Below are positions 22,238-32,460 of a DNA stretch of 64,000 nt, piece after piece. The notes below the pieces were generated by a model that made no database searches, was not told the DNA's origin, and saw only the letters and a list, made by a program, of their open reading frames with translations. Position 1 is the stretch's first letter. Each line of letters starts with the position of its first letter. Location: contig NZ_CP049867.1 of assembly GCF_011299595.1 (NCBI RefSeq), forward strand, positions 2,356,001 through 2,420,000. The letters are read 5' to 3'. The stretch is from Nocardioides sp. HDW12B (lineage in GTDB: Bacteria; Actinomycetota; Actinomycetes; Propionibacteriales; Nocardioidaceae). The position numbers were made by a program, and so were the translations under genes.

Positions 22238-23227
22238 TCACCGAAGGTGAGGCTCACCTTCGTCGGGCTCGGAGGCCGTTCCGGACGTCCTGTCCGACGC
22301 CCGTACGGCGCCCTCGTCGGTGTCGGAGTCCTCGCCGTCGGCCGTCTCGGCGTCGGGGCCGTGCCCGGGCCGGTAGACCCGCTCCTCGCGACCGGGGTGC
22401 CGCCGGGAGGACCAGACGAAGAACGCGATCGCGGCGAGGCCGACGATGATCGAGGTCCACACGTTGAGCCGCAGCCCGAAGACGTCGTTGGCCTCGACCG
22501 GGTCGATGCGGAGGTACTCGATCCAGCCGCGGCCGGCGCAGTAGCCGGCGACGTACAGCGCGAAGACGCGACCGTGACCGAGCCGGAGGCGGCGGTCGAG
22601 CCAGATGATCAGCAGGGCGACGGCGACGTTCCAGACGGCCTCGTAGAGGAAGGTCGGGTGGAAGGTCTCGAACTGCTGGTAGCCCTCGGGGCGGCGGGCG
22701 ACGTCGGGGATCTCGAGCGCCCACGGCACGTCAGTGGGCCGGCCGAAGAGCTCCTGGTTGAAGTAGTTGCCGAACCGCCCGATCGCCTGGGCGACCACCA
22801 CGCCGGGCGCGAGCGCGTCGGCCATGGGGAGGAACTTGATGCCGGCCCGGCGGGCGCCGATGTAGGCGCCGAGCGCCCCGAGCGCGATGGCGCCCCAGAT
22901 GCCGAGGCCGCCCTGCCAGACGTAGAGGATCCCCCAGGGACCCTTGTAGACGCCCTCGCAGCGGTCGGCGCCGCCGACGTAGCAGCCGCTGTCGGTGATG
23001 ACGTGGTAGAGCCGGCCGCCGACGATGCCGAACGGCACCGCCCAGATGGCGATGTCGGCGATCTCGCCGGAGCGGCCGCCGCGGGCCACCCAGCGCCGGT
23101 CGCCGATCCAGACCGCCGCGATGACGCCGGCGATGATGCACAGCGCGTAGGCGCGCAGCGGGAACGGGCCGAGGTACCAGACGCCCTGCTCGGGGCTCGG
23201 GATGGACTGCAGGACCAGGTCGTTCAC
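22238..23227 (-). CDS. lgt: prolipoprotein diacylglyceryl transferase
   Basis: A 329-aa integral membrane enzyme that moves diacylglycerol from phosphatidylglycerol to the lipobox cysteine of lipoproteins. It has seven membrane segments and the Lgt signature AIGRFGNYFNQELFGRPTDV, with GGRLYHVITD before it and CAGRGWIEYLRIDP after. The last 55 residues are a charged, acidic cytoplasmic tail (DEGAVRASDRTSGTASEPDE), common in actinobacterial Lgt. It starts 2 bp after the SCO1 stop and closes the trpCBA-SCO1-lgt run. Confidence 0.95.
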   Translation of the reverse strand: MNDLVLQSIPSPEQGVWYLGPFPLRAYALCIIAGVIAAVWIGDRRWVARGGRSGEIADIAIWAVPFGIVGGRLYHVITDSGCYVGGADRCEGVYKGPWGILYVWQGGLGIWGAIALGALGAYIGARRAGIKFLPMADALAPGVVVAQAIGRFGNYFNQELFGRPTDVPWALEIPDVARRPEGYQQFETFHPTFLYEAVWNVAVALLIIWLDRRLRLGHGRVFALYVAGYCAGRGWIEYLRIDPVEANDVFGLRLNVWTSIIVGLAAIAFFVWSSRRHPGREERVYRPGHGPDAETADGEDSDTDEGAVRASDRTSGTASEPDEGEPHLR

Positions 23228-23228
23228 G

Positions 23229-23918
23229 TCAGCTCTCCTGCTCGGGGACGCCGTCGGTCAGGAGCACGGCGAGGTCGTCGGCCAGCTTCGAGGCCGAGGT
23301 GCCCTCGGTCCACAGGATCGGGACGCTACCGTCCGGGCGCACGGCCAGGATCGGGGTGCCGTGGTTGACCTCGTAGCCGCCGGTGGGCAGCTTGCGGCCC
23401 TGGTCGACGCCGACGTAGACGGTCTTGGCCAGCTGGGTGATCACGTCCAGGTCGCCGGTGAGGCCCTCGAAGCCGGGGTCGAAGCGGTCGAGGTACTCCC
23501 GCAGGGTGGCGGTGTCGTCCCGCGCCGGGTCGGTCGTGACGAACCACATCGCCACCTGGTCGGCCTGCTCGGCGTCGAGGCGGGCCAGCGCAGAGGTCAC
23601 GTCGGCCATCACGGCCTGGCAGATGTCGGGACAGTTGGTGTAGCCGAAGAAGACCAGCGTCAGGGGCTTCTCCAGCGCCTGCCGCGTGTCGACGGCATCA
23701 CCCGAGGTGGCGGTCAGCTCCGCGCTCCCCCAGGTGTAGGGGTCGTCGAGGACGGCGCCGTTCATGCCGTCGTCGTCGGAGGTGGTCAGGCCCTCGACCA
23801 CGGCCCCGTCGGCGCCCTCGTCGGTGGCGCCGGAGCCGCAGGCGGTGAGCGCCAGGCCCGCGGCCGCGAGCAGCGCGGCGAGGGCGCGACGGCGGTGCCG
23901 CTCAGCCTGCTCAGCCAC
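23229..23918 (-). CDS. SCO1/SenC-family copper-binding lipoprotein
   Basis: A 229-aa exported lipoprotein: signal RRALAALLAAAGLALTAC with lipobox Cys27, then a thioredoxin-like domain with the CxxxC metal site FFGYTNCPDICQ (Cys96, Cys100) and conserved His186 in YEVNHGTP. SCO proteins deliver copper to the CuA centre of cytochrome c oxidase or act in thiol/redox balance. Its GTG start overlaps the trpA stop by 8 bp and it ends 2 bp before lgt, so it is translationally embedded in the trp unit. Confidence 0.92.
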   Translation of the reverse strand: MAEQAERHRRRALAALLAAAGLALTACGSGATDEGADGAVVEGLTTSDDDGMNGAVLDDPYTWGSAELTATSGDAVDTRQALEKPLTLVFFGYTNCPDICQAVMADVTSALARLDAEQADQVAMWFVTTDPARDDTATLREYLDRFDPGFEGLTGDLDVITQLAKTVYVGVDQGRKLPTGGYEVNHGTPILAVRPDGSVPILWTEGTSASKLADDLAVLLTDGVPEQES

Positions 23919-24709
23919 GCCGGACCCCGTCGGCGAGGTCGAGGGTCAGGGTCTCCAGGTCCTTCAGCGCGGTGGCCCGGTCGGGGGCGTCGAGCAGCGC
24001 TCGCACGAAGGCCGAGCCCACGATGACGCCGTCGGCGTAGCCGGCGATCTCGGCCGCCTGGTCGCCGTTGGAGACACCGAGGCCGACCCCGACGGGCAGG
24101 TCGGTGGCCTTCTTGGTGCGCGCCACGAGCGGCGGGGCGAGGTCGCTGGTCGAGCTCCGGGCGCCGGTGACGCCCATGACGGCGGCGGCGTAGACGAAGC
24201 CGCGGCAGTGCTCGACGGTGTAGGCGATCCGGGCCTCGGTCGAGGAGTGCGCGACGAGGAAGATCCGGTCGAGGTCGTGGGCGTCGGAGGCCTCGAGCCA
24301 CGGGCCGGCCTCGTCGGGCGTCAGGTCGGGGGTGATGAGACCGGAGCCGCCCGCGGAGGCCAGGTCGGCGGCGAACCGCGCGACGCCGTACGCCTCGACG
24401 GGGTTCCAGTAGGTCATGACGACGGTGGCGACGCCGGTGTCGGCGACCGCCTCGACGACGCGCAGGACGTCGGTGGTGCGGGTGCCCTGGTCGAGCGCCT
24501 GCTGGGCGGCGGCCTGGATAGTGGGGCCGTCCATGACGGGGTCGGAGTAGGGCAGCCCGATCTCGATGACGTCGCAGCCGTTCGCCGCCATCGCCTTGAT
24601 GGCCTCGATGGAGCCGTCGACGTCGGGGAAGCCGGCGGGCAGGTAGCCGACGAGGGCGGCGCGGCCCTCGTCGCGGGCGAGGGCGTAGGCCTGGGTGACA
24701 CGGCTGTTC

Positions 24710-24717
<8 letters not shown>
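23911..24717 (-). CDS. trpA: tryptophan synthase alpha chain
   Basis: A 268-aa TIM barrel that splits indole-3-glycerol phosphate to indole. Catalytic residues lie in [20 protein letters not shown] (Glu and Asp), and phosphate-binding loops in [15 protein letters not shown] and VIVGSAFV. Start ATG 24715-24717 overlaps the trpB stop by 8 bp; an ATG three codons upstream is possible. It works with TrpB as an alpha2-beta2 complex. Confidence 0.96.
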
Positions 24718-25984
<1,267 letters not shown>

Positions 25985-26004
25985 GGTGTCTCCTGTCGGG
26001 GACG

Positions 26005-26811
26005 TCAGGATCGGGAGGGGCGGATGTCGGAGTGGCCGGCCTCGACCATGGCCGCGACCGCGGCGCGCGGGTCTCCCCCGCGCACGAGCGCCTCGCCCAC
26101 GAGGACGGCGTCGGCGCCGGCCGCGACCACGCGGCGTACGTCGTCGGGGCCGGTGATGCCGGACTCGGCGACGGCGACCGCGTCGGCGGGCAGCGACGGC
26201 GCGATGCGCTCGAAGGCGGTGTCGTCGACCTCGAGGGTCTTGAGGTTGCGGGCGTTGACGCCGATGAGCGTGGCGCCGACGTCGAGGGCGCGCTGCACCT
26301 CGGCGGGGTCGTGGACCTCGACGAGCACGGTGAGGCCGAGCCCGCGGGCCTCGGCGTGCAGGTGCTCGAGGGTCGGCTGGTCGAGCCCGGCGACGATGAG
26401 CAGCACGAGGTCGGCGCCGGCGGCGCGGGCCTCCCACAGCTGGTAGCTGGTGACGATGAAGTCCTTGCGCAGCACCGGGATCGTGACCTGCTTGCGGACC
26501 GCGCGGAGGTCGTCGAGCGAGCCGCCGAAACGACGTTGCTCGGTCAGCACGCTGATGACGGACGCGCCGCCGGACTCGTACTCCGCGGCCAGCGCGGCAG
26601 GGTCCGGGATGTCGGCCAGGTCGCCCTTGCTCGGCGACTTGCGCTTGACCTCGCTGATGACGCTGACGCCGGGCGCCGCGAGCGCGGGCATCGGGTCGAG
26701 CGCCGGTGCGGCGTCGGCGACGAGGCGCTCCAGCTCGGCCAGCGGCGTGGTCGCCTCACGGGCGGCGAGGTCGACACGCACCCCCTCGATGATCTGGTCG
26801 AGGACGGACAT
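26005..26811 (-). CDS. trpC: indole-3-glycerol phosphate synthase
   Basis: A 268-aa TIM-barrel enzyme closing the indole ring. [20 protein letters not shown] near residue 52 holds the catalytic lysine, with [35 protein letters not shown] and [12 protein letters not shown] following. It is the first gene of trpC-trpB-trpA-SCO1-lgt. No trpE, trpG or trpD is in the window. The 130 bp upstream show no Trp-rich leader peptide. Confidence 0.97.
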   Translation of the reverse strand: MSVLDQIIEGVRVDLAAREATTPLAELERLVADAAPALDPMPALAAPGVSVISEVKRKSPSKGDLADIPDPAALAAEYESGGASVISVLTEQRRFGGSLDDLRAVRKQVTIPVLRKDFIVTSYQLWEARAAGADLVLLIVAGLDQPTLEHLHAEARGLGLTVLVEVHDPAEVQRALDVGATLIGVNARNLKTLEVDDTAFERIAPSLPADAVAVAESGITGPDDVRRVVAAGADAVLVGEALVRGGDPRAAVAAMVEAGHSDIRPSRS

Positions 26812-26942
26812 GACTGACCTTTCGCGCGGACGAGTGCGGGGCTCGGACGACTCCGCCCGCAGGCGGGAAACCCCAGCTCCCAGCCTCTCACGACCCCCAA
26901 CCCCCCTCCCAACCTGATGCCGCCAGTTCCAGTTACCGGAGG

Positions 26943-27027
26943 GGTGCCGGTTTCACTAGGTACCTAGTGAAACCGGCGCTTCCCCAACGATGCTTCGCTC
27001 GGGAAGCGCCGGTTTCGTTCGGGAAGC
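26943..27027. repeat. 85-bp nested palindromic repeat, copy 2
   Basis: Same length as the copy at 10504-10588, with four substitutions. Here the first dyad is a perfect 32-nt palindrome centred on CTAGGTACCTAG, while the second dyad has mismatches in its left arm (TTCCCCAACG). It lies 18 bp beyond the stop of the leftward DUF2752 gene and 132 bp before trpC, again after a gene end. Confidence 0.85.
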
Positions 27028-27045
27028 ACGGGCCGGTACGCCGAC

Positions 27046-27501
27046 TCAGGGCGCGAGCCAGCTCCCGGCCGATGTGTTGCGGGCGACCCAGAAGACGACC
27101 ATCGCCACGAGGCCGATCCCCGAGGCGACGGCGACGAGGGGCGCAGGCAGGGGCCGACGCCGGTCCCGCCAGGTCTGGACGAGGCTGCGGGCCCAGAGGG
27201 CGGCCACGATCGGCAGCGCGGAGACCACCAGCAGGTTGCTGCTGGCGGCCGCGGCCACGTCACCGTGGGTCAGGTCGTTGATCGCACGGAGGCCGCCACA
27301 GCCCGGGCAGGCGGTGCCGGTCGACAACAGCCAGGGGCAGAAACCCCAGGAGCCCTGGTCGTGCGGGTCGCGCAGGTGCAGCGCGAGGCTCAGGAGCAGG
27401 ACGACGCCGGCGAGGACCAGGTGCGGCCGGACGCGTCGCAGGCGGACCCGCCGTGACCCGGACCGTTCGGTCCCGGCGTCCGGCGCGTCCAGCAGGGTCA
27501 C
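27046..27501 (-). CDS. DUF2752 membrane protein
   Basis: A 151-aa protein with about three membrane helices. CPWLLSTGTACPGCGGLRAI is the DUF2752 core with its CPxCGxxR-like cysteine motif. Function unknown; actinobacterial members commonly sit next to HGxxPAAW proteins near lgt and trp genes. It overlaps the HGxxPAAW gene by ATGA, so the two are coupled. The N-terminal 30 residues are Arg-rich and cytoplasmic. Confidence 0.85.
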   Translation of the reverse strand: MTLLDAPDAGTERSGSRRVRLRRVRPHLVLAGVVLLLSLALHLRDPHDQGSWGFCPWLLSTGTACPGCGGLRAINDLTHGDVAAAASSNLLVVSALPIVAALWARSLVQTWRDRRRPLPAPLVAVASGIGLVAMVVFWVARNTSAGSWLAP

Positions 27502-27725
27502 GAGCCGGCGGTGGTCTTGTTGTAGTCGTGCTCGAGCGGGGTGCCGCCCATGCCGGCCTTGCCCATGACGTAGCCGACGAGGCCACCGATCGGGCCGAGC
27601 GCGCAGCCGATCCAGAACATCAGCATGTTCTCCAGCACGAGGCCGAGGCCCGCGACGACGAAGCCGAGGAACACGACGGACACTCCGGTCCAGGCAGCAG
27701 GGGTGTTGCCGTGGTTGGCGCTCAT
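27498..27725 (-). CDS. HGxxPAAW family protein
   Basis: A 75-aa protein starting MSANHGNTPAAWTGVSVVFL, the family's naming motif, followed by two membrane helices (VFLGFVVAGLGLVLENMLMF and IGCALGPIGGLVGYVMGKAG) and a short polar tail. Small actinobacterial membrane protein of unknown role. First gene of a two-gene unit with the DUF2752 gene. ggagacc before the ATG is a plausible ribosome site. Confidence 0.88.
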   Translation of the reverse strand: MSANHGNTPAAWTGVSVVFLGFVVAGLGLVLENMLMFWIGCALGPIGGLVGYVMGKAGMGGTPLEHDYNKTTAGS

Positions 27726-27959
27726 CGCGTGGTCTCCTTCGGGGGCCGGGTCGGGACAGCCTCCATCGTAGGGGAGCCGGGCCTCCGTGGTCCGCACGGT
27801 CCTCGCGGCGGTGTCGCCAGGCTCACACCGGGACGGGTCGGTGTCGGCGGATCGAACCATCGCATCGGCGCCACAGGTTCCGGGCTCGGGATCTCGGCAC
27901 GTTCTGGCGGCACCGGAGAGAGGAAGGGGTGACCGGTCGGGCCCCGTTAGCGTTCCGGG

Positions 27960-28691
27960 GTGATCACAACGTTCCTGGTCGAGCACCCGTAGCTGTCGCC
28001 GGCCGCGCTGGTCGCACTCGTCCTCCTCGGTCCGCTCGTCGGGCGACTGGTGGCCCACCGGCCGGGTGCGGCCTGGCTGCTCACTGGTCTCGGGACGCTC
28101 CCGGTGCTGGTGCTGACGATGCTCCCGACGGACCGGAGGGCGTTCGAACGCTGCGACGTCGCGTGGGCGCTGCCCACCGCCGGACGCGTCGAGCTCGCCG
28201 CCAACGTCGTGCTCTTCGTGGCACCGGCGCTGTTCGCCTCGGTGGCGACCCGGCGTCCCGCGCTGGTGCTTGTGGGCGCCAGCGCGACAGCCGCAATGAT
28301 CGAGACGGTGCAGGCGCTGGTCCCGGCGATCGGACGGTCCTGCTCGACCAACGACTGGCTCTCCAACACGATCGGTGTCGCCATCGGTGTCCTGCTGGCG
28401 GTGATCGCGCTCCGGCTCGCTGGCCCTCCCAGGCACGCTGAGTGCCCCCAGGAGGTCGTGCCAGACGTCCGATTACGCCAGCCGGTGGTCGGCGCTCTTC
28501 GAGTTAACCGCTGGGGCGTGCAGCTCCAGCGTGGGGTCGCGATCCGTCGAGCCTGCCTGCGTCAGACCCGCTGCCGGGCGCGCACCGCTCCGCCGTCCGC
28601 TGTCACCGTCGGGACTGCGCGCGGCCAGGTCCAGGCCCACCGCACGATGAGGGCGAGCACGAACAGTTCCAGCGTGACGCCGAGGCCGTAG
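27960..28691 (+). pseudogene. VanZ-family membrane protein gene, disrupted at both ends
   Basis: From GTG 27960 the frame reads VITTFLVEHP, then TAG (27990-27992), then LSPAALVALVLLGPLVGRLV and on through MLPTDRRAFERCDVAWALP, NVVLFVAPALFASV and IGRSCSTNDWLSNTIGVAIG, the VanZ-like core. Relatives I recall have Trp at the TAG position, so one TGG-to-TAG change would explain it. After about residue 145 the expected stop is missing and the frame runs as basic, low-complexity sequence into the 3' end of the gene at 28562. A shorter product could start at GTG 28050 but would lack the first membrane helix. VanZ relatives are linked to teicoplanin resistance, but most are uncharacterised. Confidence 0.6.
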
Positions 28692-29038
28692 TAGTAGAGA
28701 TAGGTCCCGCCCGCGAGGTTGAACACCGTGACCGGCACGTAGAGCGCGGCCACGCCGAGGGTGGTGGCTCGGGCCGCCTTCGCGGGGAGCGCCACGCTCA
28801 GCACCACCATGAGGATCGGGACCGACACCAGCGCCAGGGCCGAGACCGAGAAGGTCTGCGAGAGGGCGAACTCGAAGACGCGGCCGTCGAGGATCTCCTC
28901 GACCGTGCCGGGCGTGTAGAAGTTGAGGATGTCGACGTACGCGTAGAGCAGCGTGAAGCTCGTCCACGCCGCGGCGAGCTTGACCCGCGTCGGCAGCGGC
29001 GGGTCGTCCAGCGTGGCGGTGGTGGGTCGTGGGTTCAT
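28562..29038 (-). CDS. four-helix membrane protein, DUF6326-like
   Basis: A 158-aa protein with four membrane helices. LLYAYVDILNFYTPGTVEEI, followed by LDGRVFEFALSQTFSVSALA, resembles proteins annotated as DUF6326, whose function is unknown. The tail is basic. It is divergent from the two-component system at 29205, separated by 166 bp, so its promoter may be that system's target. Family name is from memory; membrane topology is clear from the sequence. Confidence 0.72.
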   Translation of the reverse strand: MNPRPTTATLDDPPLPTRVKLAAAWTSFTLLYAYVDILNFYTPGTVEEILDGRVFEFALSQTFSVSALALVSVPILMVVLSVALPAKAARATTLGVAALYVPVTVFNLAGGTYLYYYGLGVTLELFVLALIVRWAWTWPRAVPTVTADGGAVRARQRV

Positions 29039-29192
29039 CTCGGGCTCCTGGTTCGTGGAGGGATCGGTTCGGTGACTCCACGATCGCCAGTCCCAGCGCT
29101 GGGCACATCCGCCCGGAGACTCCGACTCCCCCGGCCGATGGAACGGTCTGCCTCTCGTTCTTTCGGCCGGTACGCCGAAGCGCGCCGGTCCC

Positions 29193-29198
29193 TAGGCT
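29193..29198 (+). promoter_or_regulatory. -10 hexamer TAGGCT before the histidine kinase gene
   Basis: TAGGCT, then 6 nt (ggagtc), then GTG 29205. Same hexamer and spacing as at 1348, 36317 and 52636. Confidence 0.5.
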
Positions 29199-29204
29199 GG
29201 AGTC

Positions 29205-30341
29205 GTGATCGACGTCGGGCGCTCCCTGTGGCACGAGCCGCGACCTGACGACGTCCCGCCCGTCGGTCGCCCCGACTGGCTGCTGGCCGGTGGGTTCGCC
29301 CTCGCCGCGGTGGTCGAGGGCGTCGTACGCCCGGACCTGACCTGGCGCCCGCTCATGATCGTGCTCGCCCTGGCGCTGGTGCCCGCGCTGCTCTGGCGGC
29401 GCGCCTCCCCCCTTGTGGCCACCCTCGTCGGGTGGGGCGTCGCCGGCGTGCTCTCGGTCGTCCAGCTTGCTGCGAGCACCGATGACCTCGGCCTCTTCTC
29501 CATGATGAGCGTGCTGGTCCTGCTCTACGCCCTGGTGCGGTGGGGCTCGGGACGCGAGATGGCGGCCGGTACGGCGTACGTGGCGCTCGTCGTGGCGCTC
29601 GGGATGTACGCCTCCGCCACCGGCTCCGCAGACGTGTTCGGGGGGATCGTGCTCCTGCTGCTGGTGGCCGCGCTGGCCGTCGTGTTCCGCTACCGCGCGG
29701 ACCTCTGGCAGCGGCAACGACGCGAGATCCGCAACGAGGAACGGGTGGCGCTGGCGCGCGAGCTGCACGACACCGTGGCCCACCACGTCTCCGCCATCGC
29801 GGTGCAGGCGCAGGCCGGTGGCGCGGTCGCTAGCGTCCAGCCCGAGCGGGCGGTCGAGGTGCTGGCCGCGATCGAGTCCGAGGCGTCGCGCACGCTGGCG
29901 GAGATGAGGTCGATGGTGCGGGTGCTGCGCGAGGACGAGGCCGCCGTCTACGCGCCCGGGCCCGGTGTCGCGGACCTGTCCGCGCTGGCGCGCACCGACG
30001 CGACACCCACCGTCGAGGTCTCGCTGCACGGTTCGTTGACCCGGCTGGCGCGCCCCGTGGACACCGCCGTCTACCGGCTCGCCCAGGAGTCGTTGACCAA
30101 CGCCGTCCGTCACGCCCGGAGCGCGACCCGCGTCGGGATCGACGTACGCCGTGAGGGGGGCTCGGTCCGGCTGCGCGTCACCGACGACGGGCACACCGCG
30201 TCGGGACCGACCACGGAGCCCGGCTTCGGCCTGCTGGGGATGGCCGAACGCGCCCACCTCCTCGGCGGATCGCTCTCCGCAGGGCCGGGGCCTGACGGCG
30301 GCTGGGTCGTCGAGGCCGTGCTGCCGGCGGAGACGGCATGA
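29205..30341 (+). CDS. sensor histidine kinase (HisKA_3/NarL type)
   Basis: A 378-aa membrane kinase. Residues about 25-165 form five or six membrane helices with no large sensing domain. The phospho-acceptor is His188 in ALARELHDTVAHHVSAI. The ATPase domain has SLTNAVRHARSATRVGI (N box), RVTDDG and GFGLLGMAERAHLLGG. It should phosphorylate the regulator that overlaps it by ATGA. The sensed signal is unknown; intramembrane sensing of cell-envelope stress is common in this architecture. Confidence 0.93.
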   Translation: MIDVGRSLWHEPRPDDVPPVGRPDWLLAGGFALAAVVEGVVRPDLTWRPLMIVLALALVPALLWRRASPLVATLVGWGVAGVLSVVQLAASTDDLGLFSMMSVLVLLYALVRWGSGREMAAGTAYVALVVALGMYASATGSADVFGGIVLLLLVAALAVVFRYRADLWQRQRREIRNEERVALARELHDTVAHHVSAIAVQAQAGGAVASVQPERAVEVLAAIESEASRTLAEMRSMVRVLREDEAAVYAPGPGVADLSALARTDATPTVEVSLHGSLTRLARPVDTAVYRLAQESLTNAVRHARSATRVGIDVRREGGSVRLRVTDDGHTASGPTTEPGFGLLGMAERAHLLGGSLSAGPGPDGGWVVEAVLPAETA

Positions 30342-31000
30342 GCATCCGCGTCGTCGTGGCCGACGACCAGGATCTGGTCCGGACCGGGCTGGTGATGATC
30401 CTCGGCGTGCAGCCCGACATCGAGGTCGTCGGCGAGGCGGCCGACGGCCTCGCCGCGCTCGACGTGGCCAGGCGGCTGCGTCCCGACGTCCTGCTCGTCG
30501 ACATCCGGATGCCGGGGCTCGACGGCGTCGAGGTGACGCGGCGCCTGGCCGGACCGGACGTGGCGGACCCGATGGCGGTCGTCGTGATCACGACCTTCGA
30601 CCTCGACGAGTACGTCCTCGGCGCCCTGCGCGCCGGCGCCCGCGGCTTCCTGCTCAAGGACGCCGGACCGGAGCTCCTCGCGCAGGCCATCCGCGCGGCG
30701 GCTGCCGGGGACGCGCTGATCGCGCCCAACGTCACGCGCCGGCTGCTGGCGACCTTCGCCGACCAGGCACCGGCAGCGCCGTACCAGCCCGTCGACCCGC
30801 TCACCGAGCGCGAGGAAGAGGTGCTCCTCCTGGTGGCGCGGGGCCGGACCAACGCCGAGATCGCTGCCGAGCTCTACGTCGGCCTGAGCACCGTCAAGAG
30901 CCACGTCGCGTCACTGATGGCCAAGCTCGACGTGCGCAACCGCGTCGAGATCGCGATCTGGGCCCACGACACCAAGCGCGTGCGCGCCGAGAGACCGTAG
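30338..31000 (+). CDS. response regulator, NarL/LuxR type
   Basis: A 220-aa regulator. The receiver has VVVADDQDLVRTGL (Asp9, Asp10), phospho-acceptor Asp55 in LLVDIRMPG, Thr85/86 and Lys107 in GFLLKDAG. The GerE/LuxR helix-turn-helix at about 150-210 has LTEREEEVLLLVARGRTNAE and STVKSHVASLMAKL. Overlaps the kinase by ATGA. Likely DNA target: the 166-bp divergent region at 29039-29204 or its own promoter. Confidence 0.94.
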   Translation: MSIRVVVADDQDLVRTGLVMILGVQPDIEVVGEAADGLAALDVARRLRPDVLLVDIRMPGLDGVEVTRRLAGPDVADPMAVVVITTFDLDEYVLGALRAGARGFLLKDAGPELLAQAIRAAAAGDALIAPNVTRRLLATFADQAPAAPYQPVDPLTEREEEVLLLVARGRTNAEIAAELYVGLSTVKSHVASLMAKLDVRNRVEIAIWAHDTKRVRAERP

Positions 31001-31062
31001 TCCCAGATTCGTGCGCCTCGTCGACGAGCAGCGGCTCGAGTGGCGGGGCCGACGGGGTCGAC

Positions 31063-31119
31063 CGCGATTGTGTGGTGTTTGTGCAGGCCTATGACCTGCA
31101 GAAACACCACACAATCGCG
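31063..31119. terminator. long inverted repeat between convergent genes
   Basis: Arms of 25 nt (31063-31087 and 31095-31119) match at 24 positions around a 7-nt loop CCTATGA. It lies 62 bp after the response-regulator stop and 35 bp after the stop of the convergent gene at 31155. It can act as a two-way terminator, but the length and near-perfect pairing are more like a small palindromic element. Confidence 0.6.
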
Positions 31120-31154
31120 AGCCGGGCCTCTGGCCTGGTGTGCGCGCCGTGAGA

Positions 31155-31736
31155 TCAGACGGTCGGGTCGCGGCCGTCGTCCATGGCGCGCCACTGGTCG
31201 GCCGGTGTCGCCGCGGTGGTGGTCGCGCCGTCGCGGTCGTAGCGACGGCTCATCTGCGGGTACGTCGCGCACCTCGCGAACGCGACCGCGAACGCGACGA
31301 CGCAGCCGGCCAGGGCGACGGCTCCCACCCAGGGCCAGGCTGAGGTCGACGTACCACCGTCGGCGGTGCCGCTGAGCAGGTCCGTCGCGGCGTCGGTCGC
31401 GCCGCCCGCCGACAGCAGCGCGGCGGCGGCTCCTCCAGCGGCGGCCAGTGCGCCAAGGACGGCGACGACCCTGCGGCCGGGGGTGCGCAGCACGAGGAAG
31501 GCGCCCCAGCAGGCCAGCGCCACCAGACCGAGGGGCAGCATCACGGGCGCGACGTCGGTGCCCGCGACGGACACCTCACGGGGGCCGGGGGTGCCGGTGA
31601 TCGCGGTGGCCCAGGTCCGGCCGGCGGCGAGGGTGCCGAGCCCGGCGGTGGCCAGCCCGGCGAGGAGGACCGTGCCGAACCCCGAGGTACGTCGCTCCCG
31701 CTGCGGTGCGGCGGTGGGTTGCGGGGCGTCAGGCAT
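31155..31736 (-). CDS. Trp biosynthesis-associated membrane protein (TIGR02234)
   Basis: A 193-aa protein with four membrane helices. The C-terminal [16 protein letters not shown] and [12 protein letters not shown] are the family signature. The family usually lies between trpE and trpC in actinobacteria; function unknown. Here it overlaps hisI by 8 bp directly, with no trpE, and is separated from trpC by 4.3 kb of other genes. Confidence 0.9.
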   Translation of the reverse strand: MPDAPQPTAAPQRERRTSGFGTVLLAGLATAGLGTLAAGRTWATAITGTPGPREVSVAGTDVAPVMLPLGLVALACWGAFLVLRTPGRRVVAVLGALAAAGGAAAALLSAGGATDAATDLLSGTADGGTSTSAWPWVGAVALAGCVVAFAVAFARCATYPQMSRRYDRDGATTTAATPADQWRAMDDGRDPTV

Positions 31737-32073
31737 CGCTCAGCAGGCCGTCGTCGAAGCAGGTCCGGGCGCCGGTGTGGCAGGCGGGACCCTCCTGGTC
31801 GACCTTGACGAGCAGGGTGTCGCCATCGCAGTCGAGGCGGACCTCCTTGACGTGCTGGCGGTGCCCGGAGGTCTCGCCCTTCACCCAGTACTCCTGGCGC
31901 GAGCGGCTCCAGAACGTCCCGCGCCCGGTGGTCAGCGTGCGGTGCAGGGCCTCGTCGTCCATCCAGCCGACCATCAGCACCTCGCCGGTGTCGTGCTGCT
32001 GGATCACCGCGGTCACGAAGCCCTGGGGGTCGCGCTTGAGACGGTCGGCGATGGCGGGGTCGAGGGAGCTCAC
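31729..32073 (-). CDS. hisI: phosphoribosyl-AMP cyclohydrolase
   Basis: A 114-aa enzyme opening the adenine ring of PR-AMP in histidine synthesis. [52 protein letters not shown] and [10 protein letters not shown] carry the conserved zinc cysteines and Mg-binding aspartates. Start is GTG 32071-32073, giving the usual length; a longer frame is open. It is a stand-alone HisI without a HisE fusion. It overlaps the TIGR02234 gene by 8 bp. Confidence 0.96.
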   Translation of the reverse strand: MSSLDPAIADRLKRDPQGFVTAVIQQHDTGEVLMVGWMDDEALHRTLTTGRGTFWSRSRQEYWVKGETSGHRQHVKEVRLDCDGDTLLVKVDQEGPACHTGARTCFDDGLLSDA

Positions 32074-32118
32074 GGCCCCTAGTATCCGCGCCACCAATCG
32101 GCGTCCGAAATCGGCGCG

Positions 32119-32376
32119 TCAGGCAAACCCTCCGCGTGGCACCCAGCCCTCGCCCACGGCCTTCGCCAGGTCCTTGACGGCCGAGAAATCGTAATCAGCC
32201 TCGGGCATGAAGTCGTGGAACATGAGGACCAGCTCGTCGAGGATCGCCTCCTCGTCGCGGCCCCGGCGCGCGAGGTCCCGCACCGCCGTTCTGAACTGGC
32301 TTTGGACCGACTCCATGGCCGGCAGGAGGGCTCGTGCAAGCGGGTCGAGCTGAAGCAGTGCAGCAAAGTCGGTCAT
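32119..32376 (-). CDS. small uncharacterised helical protein
   Basis: 85 aa from ATG 32374-32376, fixed by AAGGAG 6 nt upstream. Sequence MTDFAALLQLDPLARALLPA, RTAVRDLARRGRDEEAILDE and YDFSAVKDLAKAVGEGWVPR suggests three or four amphipathic helices. No family recognised. It lies 45 bp upstream of hisI on the same strand and 84 bp from the exporter gene. Slightly lower GC at its 5' end than its neighbours. Confidence 0.62.
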   Translation of the reverse strand: MTDFAALLQLDPLARALLPAMESVQSQFRTAVRDLARRGRDEEAILDELVLMFHDFMPEADYDFSAVKDLAKAVGEGWVPRGGFA

Positions 32377-32460
32377 GGGACGCTCCTTGATCGATGGTCT
32401 GAGAACCACATCAGGGAGCTCCGACACGACCTCGGTCCGAGGCCACGGTCTGTGGATACG

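Noticed and set aside
26812-26942. Possible Trp attenuator before trpC
   Set aside because: No short leader with tandem Trp codons; only a single TGG in the best frame, and the strong dyad there is the dispersed repeat.
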